A stretch of 9,516 bases of DNA from Deltaproteobacteria bacterium (GCA_016875255.1 VGRU01000140.1:1-9516), one strand, 5' to 3'; shown: positions 1 to 6,147, numbered from the stretch's first letter. The notes: a model not told the origin generated them from the sequence alone. Program-made: numbers and translations.

Positions 1-127
1 TTGAGCGTTTAACCGCCTCTTCGATGACCTTTCCACCCAGTTCCGTGGCAGTGAAAGAACTGAGCGCACCGAGAAAGTTACAGATAGGTGTCCGGACGGC
101 GCTGGTGATCATCACTTCTCTTGTCAA
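1..127 (-). CDS. Thiolase (acetyl-CoA acetyltransferase family), N-terminal part, runs off the left edge
   Basis: Only the first 42 codons are in the window. The minus-strand reading from 127 gives [15 protein letters not shown] followed by [15 protein letters not shown] and VIEEAVKR, the typical opening of thiolases (usually '[19 protein letters not shown]...eLGa.vI.eAv.R'). Thiolases catalyse reversible thiolytic cleavage or condensation of acyl-CoAs in beta-oxidation and related routes; the active-site cysteines would lie outside the window. The start is a TTG at 127-125, chosen because it has a good Shine-Dalgarno (AAAGGAG, plus-strand 134-140) six bases upstream and gives the expected N-terminus; an ATG at 112-110 is less well placed. 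The gene overlaps the 3' end of the MerR gene by 50 bp in another frame, which implies co-transcription and probably translational coupling. The usual Gly-Lys after RTPI is Cys-Asn here. Substrate range cannot be told. Confidence 0.85.
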   Translation of the reverse strand, partial: MTREVMITSAVRTPICNFLGALSSFTATELGGKVIEEAVKRS

Positions 128-548
128 GTTCTACTCCTTTCTGGGTATCGTTTTCGAGACTTAATTTTTCACGGATTTTCCCCTGGTAACTGAGAATATC
201 GGTCTTTAATCTGAGGAGAATTTTGATTCGTTCGTCAATATGGGCGGCATGGTTGTCAAGCAATTCGAGAAGGCGCGGCAAAACCTTCCTGTTGGTCCGG
301 TGAATCTGATAAATGTCCTCCAGTTCGTGCATTTCTGAGAGGGGGAGACCCAGATGCTTGAGCCTCTGGATAAACTTGAGGCGCTGAAGATCCTTATCCG
401 TATAGACCCGTTTTCCGCCTTCAATCCGTTTTACGGAATTGAGGAGTCCGATTTCCTCATAATACCGGATCGTCCGCGTGCTCAGTTCCAACAGCTTAGC
501 AAGCTCACCGATCTGATAATATTTCAACCCATCGATTTCCATGTCCAT
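78..548 (-). CDS. MerR-family transcriptional regulator
   Basis: The predicted protein has 156 residues from the ATG at 548. Residues about 9-32 ([20 protein letters not shown]) form the classic MerR helix-turn-helix, followed by the wing [21 protein letters not shown] (44-64) and a leucine-rich helix (about 86-130) expected to be the antiparallel dimerisation coiled coil. There is no cysteine anywhere, so it is not a thiol-based metal or redox sensor such as MerR, CueR or SoxR. The gene overlaps a thiolase start by 50 bp, which suggests control of acyl-CoA degradation genes, as for the LiuR-type MerR regulators; this is inference from context. The frame stays open upstream to 593, but that extension crosses the promoter/operator dyad and is unlikely to be translated; a second ATG at 542 is an alternative start. 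Neither ATG has a strong Shine-Dalgarno, so leaderless translation is possible. Confidence 0.85.
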   Translation of the reverse strand: MDMEIDGLKYYQIGELAKLLELSTRTIRYYEEIGLLNSVKRIEGGKRVYTDKDLQRLKFIQRLKHLGLPLSEMHELEDIYQIHRTNRKVLPRLLELLDNHAAHIDERIKILLRLKTDILSYQGKIREKLSLENDTQKGVELDKRSDDHQRRPDTYL

Positions 549-577
549 TAACCACTTAACGTAAACTGTTAAGTCAA
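547..577 (-). promoter_or_regulatory. Probable MerR-type promoter with operator dyad (autoregulation)
   Basis: On the minus strand a TTGACT box (577-572) and a weaker GTTAAT box (552-547) are separated by 19 bp, the long spacer typical of MerR-controlled promoters. A perfect 7-bp inverted repeat, ACTTAAC / GTTAAGT with 7 bp between the arms (plus-strand 554-560 and 568-574), almost fills the spacer. It includes TTTACGTTAA, which resembles the A/T-rich ACGT-centred boxes bound by acyl-CoA-related MerR regulators. The -10 box touches the ATG at 548, so the transcript would start near 541 and be almost leaderless. The dyad is directly visible; its role is inferred. Confidence 0.5.
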
Positions 578-589
578 GAAGAAAAAAAA

Positions 590-687
590 TCATTGCAAAA
601 TATAAAATGAGTCCCGCGAAGCGCGGGACTCATTTAGCAATGGAATAATCTTTCTCTTTCAATTGCTAAATGCTAATTTTGCAATGA
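590..687. repeat. Palindromic intergenic element with nested inverted repeats
   Basis: The 98-bp stretch is bounded by a perfect 12-bp inverted repeat (TCATTGCAAAAT at 590-601 and its complement at 676-687). Inside are a second 11-bp inverted repeat (631-641 with 662-672) and a perfect 14-bp stem with a 3-nt loop (605-618/622-635). It has no coding capacity. It may be a REP- or MITE-like element; no target-site duplication is evident. Confidence 0.5.
605..635 (-). terminator. Strong GC-rich hairpin, possible terminator
   Basis: A perfect 14-bp stem (605-618 with 622-635) with a 3-nt loop. Read on the minus strand it is followed by TTTTATATTTT, giving the form of an intrinsic terminator downstream of the CBS-ACT gene and upstream of the MerR promoter. 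The U-tract is interrupted and the gene end is more than 220 bp away, so it could equally be part of the surrounding repeat element. Confidence 0.45.
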
Positions 688-700
688 AATTTATTATTAT

Positions 701-850
701 CTAAATTGAGCGATTCTTTTTGAAATTTATTGTAGGCGAAGGCTTTAGCCTGCGGTTTCCTCTCACCCGTTGGGTGAGAATTCGTTTCGGATAAAATCAC
801 GCAACCTAAAGGGTGCGGCTACGTTTAAGATAATAAATCGCTCAATTTAG
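701..850. mobile_element. MITE-like element bounded by a 15-bp inverted repeat
   Basis: CTAAATTGAGCGATT at 701-715 is repeated exactly in inverted orientation at 836-850, bounding a 150-bp non-coding segment. Inside are a GGCTTTAGCC palindrome (741-750), an 8-bp perfect hairpin (761-768/772-779, loop gtt) and an imperfect hairpin (about CGCAACC/GGGTGCG near 800-817). The layout suits a non-autonomous mobile element or a folded intergenic repeat. No transposase and no clear target duplication are visible. It ends 13 bp from the stop codon of the CBS-ACT gene. Confidence 0.5.
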
Positions 851-863
851 GTATTAAATTTTA

Positions 864-1541
864 CTATACTGAGGGCCACTTGCCAAGAGAGAGGACTTCA
901 TAGCCTGCTTTTTCCAGGCCATTCACCGCTTCCTGATACTCTTCTGTCTGAATCCGCATGGCCGCGATTCTTTTCCCATCCACCATGAAGGAGGGTGTGA
1001 CGATGCTGATGATATTGATATTCAGCTTTTTAAACACTTCGAGGGCTCCGAGTATGGCGCCGGGTTTATCTTCAAAGGCGATGGTTAAACGGGTTCCTTT
1101 CTGATTAGTGCCGAAGATGTCCACCAGATGATCAAGGGCATCCGTCTCCGTAAAGATTCCATATAACTTTCCTTCTTCCACAACAGGAAGGCATCCGATC
1201 TTATGGTCCCGCATCAGCTTAACCGCTTCTTCGATGATGGTGTCAGGATTGATCGTGATCAGTTTTTCCTTGTGCGTCATGAAGGCAGAAACCTTCAGTT
1301 TTCCTAAAAGATAATTGAGTTCTTGGACACTGAGAAGTGTTGCATCAGAAGGAGCGGCTTCCCGGACATCCCGGTCTGTGACAATTCCGATGAGGTGGTT
1401 CTCCTTATCAACGACAGGAAGATGGCGAACTCCTTTGTCATGGATGAGGGTCCGGGCCTCAAAAAAATTTGCCTCAGGACCGATGGTGATCGGATTCCTT
1501 CGTATCTTTTCTCTCATAAATCCCTTGTAGTGGATCTTCAT
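864..1541 (-). CDS. CBS-CBS-ACT domain protein (AcuB-like)
   Basis: A 225-residue protein with two CBS domains and a C-terminal ACT domain. CBS1 is about residues 8-62 (VRHLPVVD...HLIGIVTDRDVR) and CBS2 about 87-142 (IGCLPVVEEGKLYGIFTETDA); such pairs form Bateman modules that bind adenosyl nucleotides. The ACT domain is about 150-218 (RLTIAFEDKPGAILGALEVF) and usually binds small ligands such as amino acids. The architecture matches AcuB, a protein associated with acetoin/acetate metabolism in Bacillus; its molecular role is poorly defined and no catalytic domain is present. The ATG at 1541 has an AAAGGAGA Shine-Dalgarno about 8 bases upstream. It lies downstream of the phenylacetate-CoA ligase-like gene but 312 bp away across a repeat-rich spacer, so it probably has its own promoter. 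A role in sensing energy or CoA-ester status is inference. Confidence 0.88.
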   Translation of the reverse strand: MKIHYKGFMREKIRRNPITIGPEANFFEARTLIHDKGVRHLPVVDKENHLIGIVTDRDVREAAPSDATLLSVQELNYLLGKLKVSAFMTHKEKLITINPDTIIEEAVKLMRDHKIGCLPVVEEGKLYGIFTETDALDHLVDIFGTNQKGTRLTIAFEDKPGAILGALEVFKKLNINIISIVTPSFMVDGKRIAAMRIQTEEYQEAVNGLEKAGYEVLSLGKWPSV

Positions 1542-1572
1542 ATTCTCTTCTCCTTTCGTTTAATTTGAGAAT

Positions 1573-1601
1573 TTTTTACCATATTTGGTTATTTGCGTCA
1601 A
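1573..1601 (-). promoter_or_regulatory. Candidate promoter of the CBS-ACT gene
   Basis: On the minus strand TTGACG (1601-1596) is followed after 17 bp by TAAAAA (1578-1573), within an A/T-rich stretch 30-60 bp upstream of the ATG at 1541. The -35 box is a good sigma-70-type match and the -10 box a weak one (4 of 6). Confidence 0.3.
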
Positions 1602-1668
1602 TCTAAAAATTGATGGTCTCGTAATACCTCAGTTATTGGGGGAATTTCATTCCATTGATAGTCGCAGT

Positions 1669-1731
1669 CGATAGGCGGGGTTTTCTAACCCCGCCTCCAA
1701 CATAGGCGGGACAAGAATGTCCCGCCTATCG
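1669..1731. repeat. Tandem hairpin repeat in the spacer between the ligase-like and CBS-ACT genes
   Basis: Two GC-rich hairpins lie side by side: a 10-bp perfect stem AGGCGGGGTT (1673-1682/1687-1696, loop ttct) and a 12-bp perfect stem ATAGGCGGGACA (1702-1713/1718-1729, loop agaa). The outer ends also pair over 11 bp (CGATAGGCGGG at 1669-1679 with 1721-1731), so the whole unit can refold as one cruciform. It looks like a dispersed REP-type repeat. The rest of the 1542-1853 spacer holds the candidate promoter and otherwise unremarkable sequence; a 63-codon minus-strand frame over 1647-1838 runs through these hairpins and is not believed to be a gene. Confidence 0.6.
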
Positions 1732-1853
1732 GGTGTAATTAATTTTTGATCAGGAATTTTGTGCCCCCCCGTTAATGCCCCGCCTTCTAAAGCTTGGACA
1801 AAACCCCCAATCCTGTGGGCCAAGGCACAGTCCTCCAATTTTTTTGCACCTTC

Positions 1854-3149
1854 TCACTCCCAGCTGCGTTGATCGTCGATCTTCCGGGCCCCTTCTAAAA
1901 GGGTTCCCCTCGGAATGAATTCCACATTGCCCCTGACTTTGATCACATCACGGATGGTTTTTTCTATCTCCTCCTTCAGCTTTTCAGGATGAGAGACCTC
2001 TTCTTTCAGTTCGATTCGAAAGGTCATCTCATCCTTATGCTCCTTGCGCGTTACGACCACCTGGTATTTTTCGATCTGAGGATATCTTGAGGCAACCTCC
2101 TCTGCCTGGCCAGGATGAACAAATAGCCCCCGGACCTTGGTCACCTGATCGACCCTGCCCAGGATCTTGATTAACCGGGGAGAGGTCCTTCCGCAGGGGC
2201 AGGGCGCCTCGGTTACAACAGAAAGGTCTCCTGTACCGAAACGGATCATAGGATAAACCTTATTGAAACTGGTGGCAACAATCTCTCCGGTCTTTCCCGG
2301 CCCTAATTGCTTGCCTGTATCCGGGTCAACAATCTCAACGATTTTGTCATCCGGAATATGCATTCCGTTCTTCTTCATGCATTCATATGCGAGGCAACCA
2401 ACATCCGCCGTCCCATAGGTCTGGCGGATGACCATCCCAAATTTTTCTTCCAATTTCGAACGAAGCGATTCGGGAAGCATCTCCGCAGCCACAAAACCGA
2501 CCTGTAGGTTAAGGTCTTTTTTTAAATCGAATCCTATCTCCTCCGCTTTCTCTGCGATGTTGAGAAGAAAACTGGGAGTACCGCAATACCCGGTGGCCTG
2601 AAAGGTCTTCAAGATATTGACCTGCTGTTCCGTGTTTCCAACCCCGGTAGGGATCACGATACAGCCATTCCGATGGAGGGAGTTATCGACCATATGCAGG
2701 GCAAAGGGGACCATGTGGTAGCTGAACGTATTAATGACAATGTCTCCGGGCCGAAAGCCACCCGCATACATCCCCTGTGCCCAACCCAGTTCGTTATACT
2801 CCATCTCGCCCGGTTCGCAAATGGGTCCCGGAGAGACGTAGATTCTCTTCAATTCAGAGATCGGGACCCCTTCAAACCCGCCGAAGGGCGGGGTTTTTTT
2901 CTGAAGTTCAACGAGATCGGATTTTTTTGTAATGGGAATCTTTTCCAGATCCTTGATGGTCTGAATATCCTTTGGTTTTAACCCAACGGATTCCATCTTA
3001 TTTTTGAAAGCGATAGAATTTTTATAAGCATATTGTACGATTCCACGAAGCTTTTGATTGATATATTCGGTTCTTTTTTTAGGGGGTAAGGTTTCAAGAT
3101 TCTTCTTGAGAAAACCAGTTGTCCGTTCGGTGGGATCTTGTTTGAGCAT
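1854..3149 (-). CDS. Phenylacetate-CoA ligase family protein (ANL adenylate-forming superfamily), atypical P-loop
   Basis: A 431-residue protein, the usual length for the PaaK family, which activates aryl or acyl carboxylates with ATP to acyl-CoA through an acyl-adenylate. Visible core motifs: YGTADVG (245-251, in place of YGxTE), FGTGDLS (304-310), the Cys-containing PCPCGRTSP (317-324 region), the hinge GRVDQVTKVRG (331-341), and a C-terminal IPRGTLLEGARKIDD (412-426) with the candidate catalytic Lys423. The nucleotide-binding loop, normally an SSGTTGxP-type sequence, is replaced by SPGPICEPGE (106-115), lacking the usual Ser/Thr/Gly run, so adenylation may be altered or lost. The ATG at 3149 has GGAG six bases upstream. 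Its position after the Liv transporter genes suggests activation of the imported acid, but the substrate is unknown and 'phenylacetate' should not be taken literally. Confidence 0.85.
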   Translation of the reverse strand: MLKQDPTERTTGFLKKNLETLPPKKRTEYINQKLRGIVQYAYKNSIAFKNKMESVGLKPKDIQTIKDLEKIPITKKSDLVELQKKTPPFGGFEGVPISELKRIYVSPGPICEPGEMEYNELGWAQGMYAGGFRPGDIVINTFSYHMVPFALHMVDNSLHRNGCIVIPTGVGNTEQQVNILKTFQATGYCGTPSFLLNIAEKAEEIGFDLKKDLNLQVGFVAAEMLPESLRSKLEEKFGMVIRQTYGTADVGCLAYECMKKNGMHIPDDKIVEIVDPDTGKQLGPGKTGEIVATSFNKVYPMIRFGTGDLSVVTEAPCPCGRTSPRLIKILGRVDQVTKVRGLFVHPGQAEEVASRYPQIEKYQVVVTRKEHKDEMTFRIELKEEVSHPEKLKEEIEKTIRDVIKVRGNVEFIPRGTLLEGARKIDDQRSWE

Positions 3150-3173
3150 AGGAATCTCCGGTAAGTAAAACTC

Positions 3174-3211
3174 ATTTCCCTCCCCTCCTTGACAAAGGAG
3201 GAGAGGGAAAT
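3174..3211. repeat. Long near-perfect hairpin between the lipoprotein and ligase-like genes
   Basis: A 17-bp stem with a single mismatch (3174-3190 with 3195-3211) and a 4-nt loop (gaca) lies 24 bp upstream of the ligase-like ATG. Its CCCTCCTT...AAGGAGG core looks like a dispersed bacterial palindrome. No T-run follows on the minus strand, so it is not a convincing terminator; it could protect or process the transcript between the two genes. Confidence 0.55.
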
Positions 3212-3248
3212 AAAGTAGCTTTAAAAGTGGATACCGTAATTTGTGAAG

Positions 3249-3830
3249 CTATTTCTTAGGGAAGGTTCCTTCAAAGGGGACAAAGAAATCTCCTTTTGCT
3301 CCCTCGCTCGAGAAGACTGCCATTCCTTCTCCTGCTTTGATCTTAAATGGGAAGTCACCAGTGGCAATTTTTGTAAACCATTCTTTTGTGAGGGGATTGA
3401 CTTCGAGGTTCAGTCTCACAAGGGCAGGCCGGTTGGGAATCAATAATGCCCTCATCACCCCGCCAGAATCAATGAATTCAACGACACGATACTGGCTAAC
3501 AGATTTTGGCGCGAAATAAATCTGATCGTAAACAGTCGCAGTGCTTATCGTCATAAATTCATTCTTGCCGGGTGCCTCAAACAGGACGGAAAACTTAAAG
3601 TTTTCGAGTTTAATGGGGTAACTGCTTGGGTTATCCACATTGAAAACAAATCCCAATCCCATCATCACAGGAGCAGGGAGATCGACCCAGGGACCCAAGC
3701 GACTTAATTCCACTCGCTCCAGGGTAATCTTTGGCTTTCCCGCATCATCTATCGGGCTAAGACCTGCGCAACCCATCACCCCTGATATTCCAAAAATCAT
3801 TATTAACAGCATCAACCATGATTTCCGCAT
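3249..3830 (-). CDS. WHy/LEA14-like lipoprotein
   Basis: A 193-residue protein beginning MRKSWLMLLIMIFG, with a short basic start, a hydrophobic segment and a lipobox VMGC with the modifiable Cys at residue 21, so it should be a lipid-anchored envelope protein. The mature part contains GFVFNVDNPSSYPIKLENF (60-78), the Asn-Pro-centred signature of the LEA14/WHy beta-sandwich fold, and is rich in alternating beta-type segments through PALVRLNLEV (135-144). The start at 3830 is chosen over the longer open frame to 3854 because AAGGAGG (plus 3837-3843) sits just upstream and the lipoprotein signal begins there. It lies between livF and the ligase-like gene in the same orientation. Bacterial WHy proteins are linked to stress or envelope functions; why one should sit in a transporter cluster is unclear. 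Confidence 0.72.
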   Translation of the reverse strand: MRKSWLMLLIMIFGISGVMGCAGLSPIDDAGKPKITLERVELSRLGPWVDLPAPVMMGLGFVFNVDNPSSYPIKLENFKFSVLFEAPGKNEFMTISTATVYDQIYFAPKSVSQYRVVEFIDSGGVMRALLIPNRPALVRLNLEVNPLTKEWFTKIATGDFPFKIKAGEGMAVFSSEGAKGDFFVPFEGTFPKK

Positions 3831-3858
3831 AATGAACCTCCTTTGAAAGATCATTTAG

Positions 3859-3936
3859 CAATGAGCAATTATCAATTCTCAATAACCAGTGAAAAATTAA
3901 AATTGATTATTGATCATTGACCATTGCACATTGAAG
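3859..3936. repeat. 7-bp-period inverted repeat element, copy A (livF/lipoprotein spacer)
   Basis: The left arm (3859-3886) is four units of caatNNN and the right arm (3902-3936) is five units of attgNNN, with no change of phase within either arm. The arms are imperfectly complementary and could form a hairpin around an A/T-rich loop. It fills nearly all of the 116-bp spacer. Confidence 0.65.
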
Positions 3937-3946
3937 ATGGATTCGT

Positions 3947-4765
3947 TTAGGTAAGCCATCTTTTTCTTCGTTTATAATGCTTCACCTGCCTGAAACTTTT
4001 TTTCTCGCCGATATCAGAAAGTCCCAAATAGAAGTCTCTGATGTCCGGGTTTTCCTTCAATTTCTCTGAGGTGTCATGCATCACGAGCCTTCCGGTTTCC
4101 AGCACATAAGCATAAGGAGCTACCGTGAGGGCTAACTTTACATTCTGTTCCACGAGAAGGAGCGGTATCTTCTCTTCCTGGTTTAATTTTTTGATGATCT
4201 CGAAGATTTCCTTAATCAGAAGAGGGGCCAGGCCCATGGAGGGTTCGTCCAGAAGCATCAGTTTGGGCCGGGCCATCATTGCTCTGCCGATAACGGTCAT
4301 CTGCTGTTCCCCGCCGCTGATAAAACCTGCCAATATATTTCGCCGCTCGACCAGTCTTGGGAAATAGTGATAGACCATTTCCAGCCTCTCTTTGGTGGCT
4401 GACCCTGTTCCCCTGAGATGGGCGCCCACACGAAGATTTTCCTCTACGGTGAGATGTCCGAAGACCCTTCTTCCCTCAATGATCTGGAAGATTCCCCGCT
4501 TAGAGATCTCCTCGGCGGAAAGATGGTGGATCTTCTCTCCCATAAACTCGATGGATCCATCTGTCACCTCGCCATCTTCATGCTTGAGCAGACCGGAAAT
4601 CGATTTCAGGGTGGTGGATTTCCCTGCTCCATTCGCCCCAAGAAGGGCGACAATCCCTTCCTGAGGAACGTCAATGGAGACCCCCTTTAAGACCAGAATG
4701 ACTTCGTGATACATGACTTCGATATTGTTCAGCTTGAGGATGACGCCATTTGTTTTTTGTTCCAA
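3947..4765 (-). CDS. livF: Branched-chain amino acid-type ABC transporter ATP-binding protein LivF
   Basis: One of the two cytoplasmic ATPases that power Liv/HAAT-type importers. Walker A GANGAGKST is at residues 43-51, the signature ISGGEQQM at 149-156 (Ile in place of the usual Leu), and Walker B LMLLDEPS at 169-176. GRRVFGHLTVEENL (98-111) and LLLVEQNVKLAL are the LivF-specific forms and separate it from LivG, which carries an EHDM-type switch. At 272 residues it is about 35 longer than typical LivF because of a basic tail with KHYKRRKRW near the C-terminus. The start is a TTG at 4765, supported by a strong GAGGAGG Shine-Dalgarno (within 4771-4779) and by alignment of the first strand. It follows the substrate-binding protein gene by 29 bp and must be co-transcribed with it. 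No LivG partner is encoded in the window. Confidence 0.95.
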   Translation of the reverse strand: MEQKTNGVILKLNNIEVMYHEVILVLKGVSIDVPQEGIVALLGANGAGKSTTLKSISGLLKHEDGEVTDGSIEFMGEKIHHLSAEEISKRGIFQIIEGRRVFGHLTVEENLRVGAHLRGTGSATKERLEMVYHYFPRLVERRNILAGFISGGEQQMTVIGRAMMARPKLMLLDEPSMGLAPLLIKEIFEIIKKLNQEEKIPLLLVEQNVKLALTVAPYAYVLETGRLVMHDTSEKLKENPDIRDFYLGLSDIGEKKSFRQVKHYKRRKRWLT

Positions 4766-4770
4766 GATAT

Positions 4771-4779
4771 TTCCTCCTC
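4771..4779 (-). promoter_or_regulatory. Ribosome binding site that decides the TTG start of livF
   Basis: GAGGAGGAA on the minus strand lies six bases before the TTG at 4765-4763. No in-frame ATG in a comparable position exists; the next is Met18, inside the first conserved strand. Confidence 0.7.
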
Positions 4780-4794
4780 AATCTAATAATTTAA

Positions 4795-6042
4795 TTACCA
4801 GCCAAGCCACCCGGCCCATCTGTCAGGAAACTTAGCTCGCATATCTAATTCGGCCACGGTTTGAGGTTTTCCCTTGATTATTCTTGCAACTCTGACAATG
4901 GAGCTGTAACGATGGTCTGTGGGAGTAAGCGTAACCAATTGGCCGCCATATTCCTTCAATCCCGGCCAGTCTTTAAAAGTCTCGAAAGCCTCTTTGATTC
5001 CTGGGCCATTCAGTTTCCCTGCCTTATCAGCTCTTTTCATAGCCTCAACAGCCATGCCGACCTTTACCCAGCCCTGAACTGTTCGAATGAGACGGTTTTC
5101 GAGAGGGATGCCTGGATTCAGTTTTTTAGCATAAGGAACAACCTTGGTTGCTTTTGCCGGATATTCATCAATGAAAAGAGCGCATCCGAGAAGGCCCATT
5201 ACACCTTCAGCCGCAGGACCACCCAGTTTCGCAAGATTTTCATCGAATCCCCAGTTATTGACGATATGGTCTGCACCCAACCCCAGAGCGGAAGCGTCTT
5301 TCACAGCGGCGGAGACGGACATTGTGGTGTTCCCGTGCCAAACCAGATTGGCTCCAAAGCCTTTTGCCGCAATCACCTGGCTTTTAGTATCAAGAGCAAA
5401 CAAAGAGATGTTTTGATCAGGTCCGATGTCAAATCCGAGGATGGTAGCCTGTTCTTTGATGGCCTTAATCGGAGCAGTAGCATAAGGTGAGGCAGTGTCC
5501 ATGAAGCAGACAAACTTGGGTTTAGTGCCTTTATCTCTTAACTCCTTCCATTTTGGATCTTTCTTCCAGACTTCTTCAAACCAATAGGTAATGGCTCCCC
5601 GGGCATTGGTCGAATAATCCGTTCCGTAAACAAAGTTGTAAGGGGTCTTCTTCGGGTCGCACAGATGGCCAGAAAAAGAACTGGAGAGGTAGGGCATCTT
5701 GTCCGCATTGATGGTGGGTGAAAGGGCTTCGGTATCACCGGTCCCCCATCCTAAAACCATGACCACCTTATCATAATCCCGGAAGCGTTTGTAAGTCGTG
5801 ATGGCTTCAGGAACCCGGTATCCATAGTCATATTGGAACAATCGGATCCTTTTACCATTAATCCCCCCCACATCATTGAAATACTGGGTGGCTTCCCGCA
5901 CACCGAGAGCCTCATCCTTGCCCACATCAGAAGTGGCTCCGGTTGTGTCCTGGAGGGCTCCCAGTCTCACTTCTTGACCTATAGCCCAAGAAGCAATGAA
6001 GCATAAAACAAAGCAGATACCAATAATCATTTTAATTCTCAT
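4795..6042 (-). CDS. Periplasmic substrate-binding protein of a Liv/HAAT-type ABC transporter
   Basis: A 415-residue protein with a Sec signal peptide: basic MRIK, hydrophobic core IIGICFVLCFIASWA, and probable cleavage near residue 22 (AIG-Q). The mature protein begins EVRLGALQDTTGATSDVG and continues with GVREATQYFNDVGGINGKRI, the conserved start of the periplasmic-binding-protein fold type I used by LivJ/LivK and related receptors. GADHIVNNWGFDENL and AAEGVMGLL mark the second lobe. Such receptors bind branched-chain amino acids, amides or aromatic acids and deliver them to LivHMFG; the ligand here cannot be read, and the flanking CoA ligases favour a carboxylic acid. The ATG at 6042 has a near-perfect AGGAGGT (plus 6048-6054) five bases upstream. 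The gene lies between livM and livF, a position common in environmental Desulfobacterota clusters. Confidence 0.92.
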   Translation of the reverse strand: MRIKMIIGICFVLCFIASWAIGQEVRLGALQDTTGATSDVGKDEALGVREATQYFNDVGGINGKRIRLFQYDYGYRVPEAITTYKRFRDYDKVVMVLGWGTGDTEALSPTINADKMPYLSSSFSGHLCDPKKTPYNFVYGTDYSTNARGAITYWFEEVWKKDPKWKELRDKGTKPKFVCFMDTASPYATAPIKAIKEQATILGFDIGPDQNISLFALDTKSQVIAAKGFGANLVWHGNTTMSVSAAVKDASALGLGADHIVNNWGFDENLAKLGGPAAEGVMGLLGCALFIDEYPAKATKVVPYAKKLNPGIPLENRLIRTVQGWVKVGMAVEAMKRADKAGKLNGPGIKEAFETFKDWPGLKEYGGQLVTLTPTDHRYSSIVRVARIIKGKPQTVAELDMRAKFPDRWAGWLGW

Positions 6043-6105
6043 TTTTCACCTCCTGTAAAGACTTGGAAAAACATAATATGGATATGACAACAACCCCTCA
6101 AAATA

Positions 6106-6147
6106 TTACTCCCACCATCCAGCGACGTGCACCACCTCCTTCATCAT
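6106..6147 (-). other. Possible 13-codon leader ORF upstream of the substrate-binding protein gene
   Basis: The minus strand reads MMKEVVHVAGWWE then TAA, 63 bp upstream of the substrate-binding protein start. A GGGG lies about 9 bases before its first ATG. It also contains AAGGAGGTG, which may instead be a ribosome-binding sequence for another short frame (MVGVIF). Tandem Trp codons just before the stop recall attenuation leaders, but no attenuator structure was identified. Low confidence that it is translated. Confidence 0.2.

Noticed and set aside
549..593. N-terminal extension of the MerR protein to 593
   Set aside because: The extra 15 codons cover the -35 box and operator dyad, and family proteins normally begin just before the helix-turn-helix.
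1647..1838. 63-codon minus-strand frame in the spacer between the ligase-like and CBS-ACT genes
   Set aside because: It runs straight through two perfect hairpins, has repeat-driven composition and matches no family I know; it looks like a repeat read-through rather than a gene.
3174..3211. Intrinsic terminator between the lipoprotein and ligase-like genes
   Set aside because: No T-run follows the stem on the transcribed strand, and the flanking genes appear to belong to one unit.
4861..5490. 209-codon plus-strand frame
   Set aside because: It lies wholly antisense to the clearly coding substrate-binding protein gene and shows no recognisable domain.
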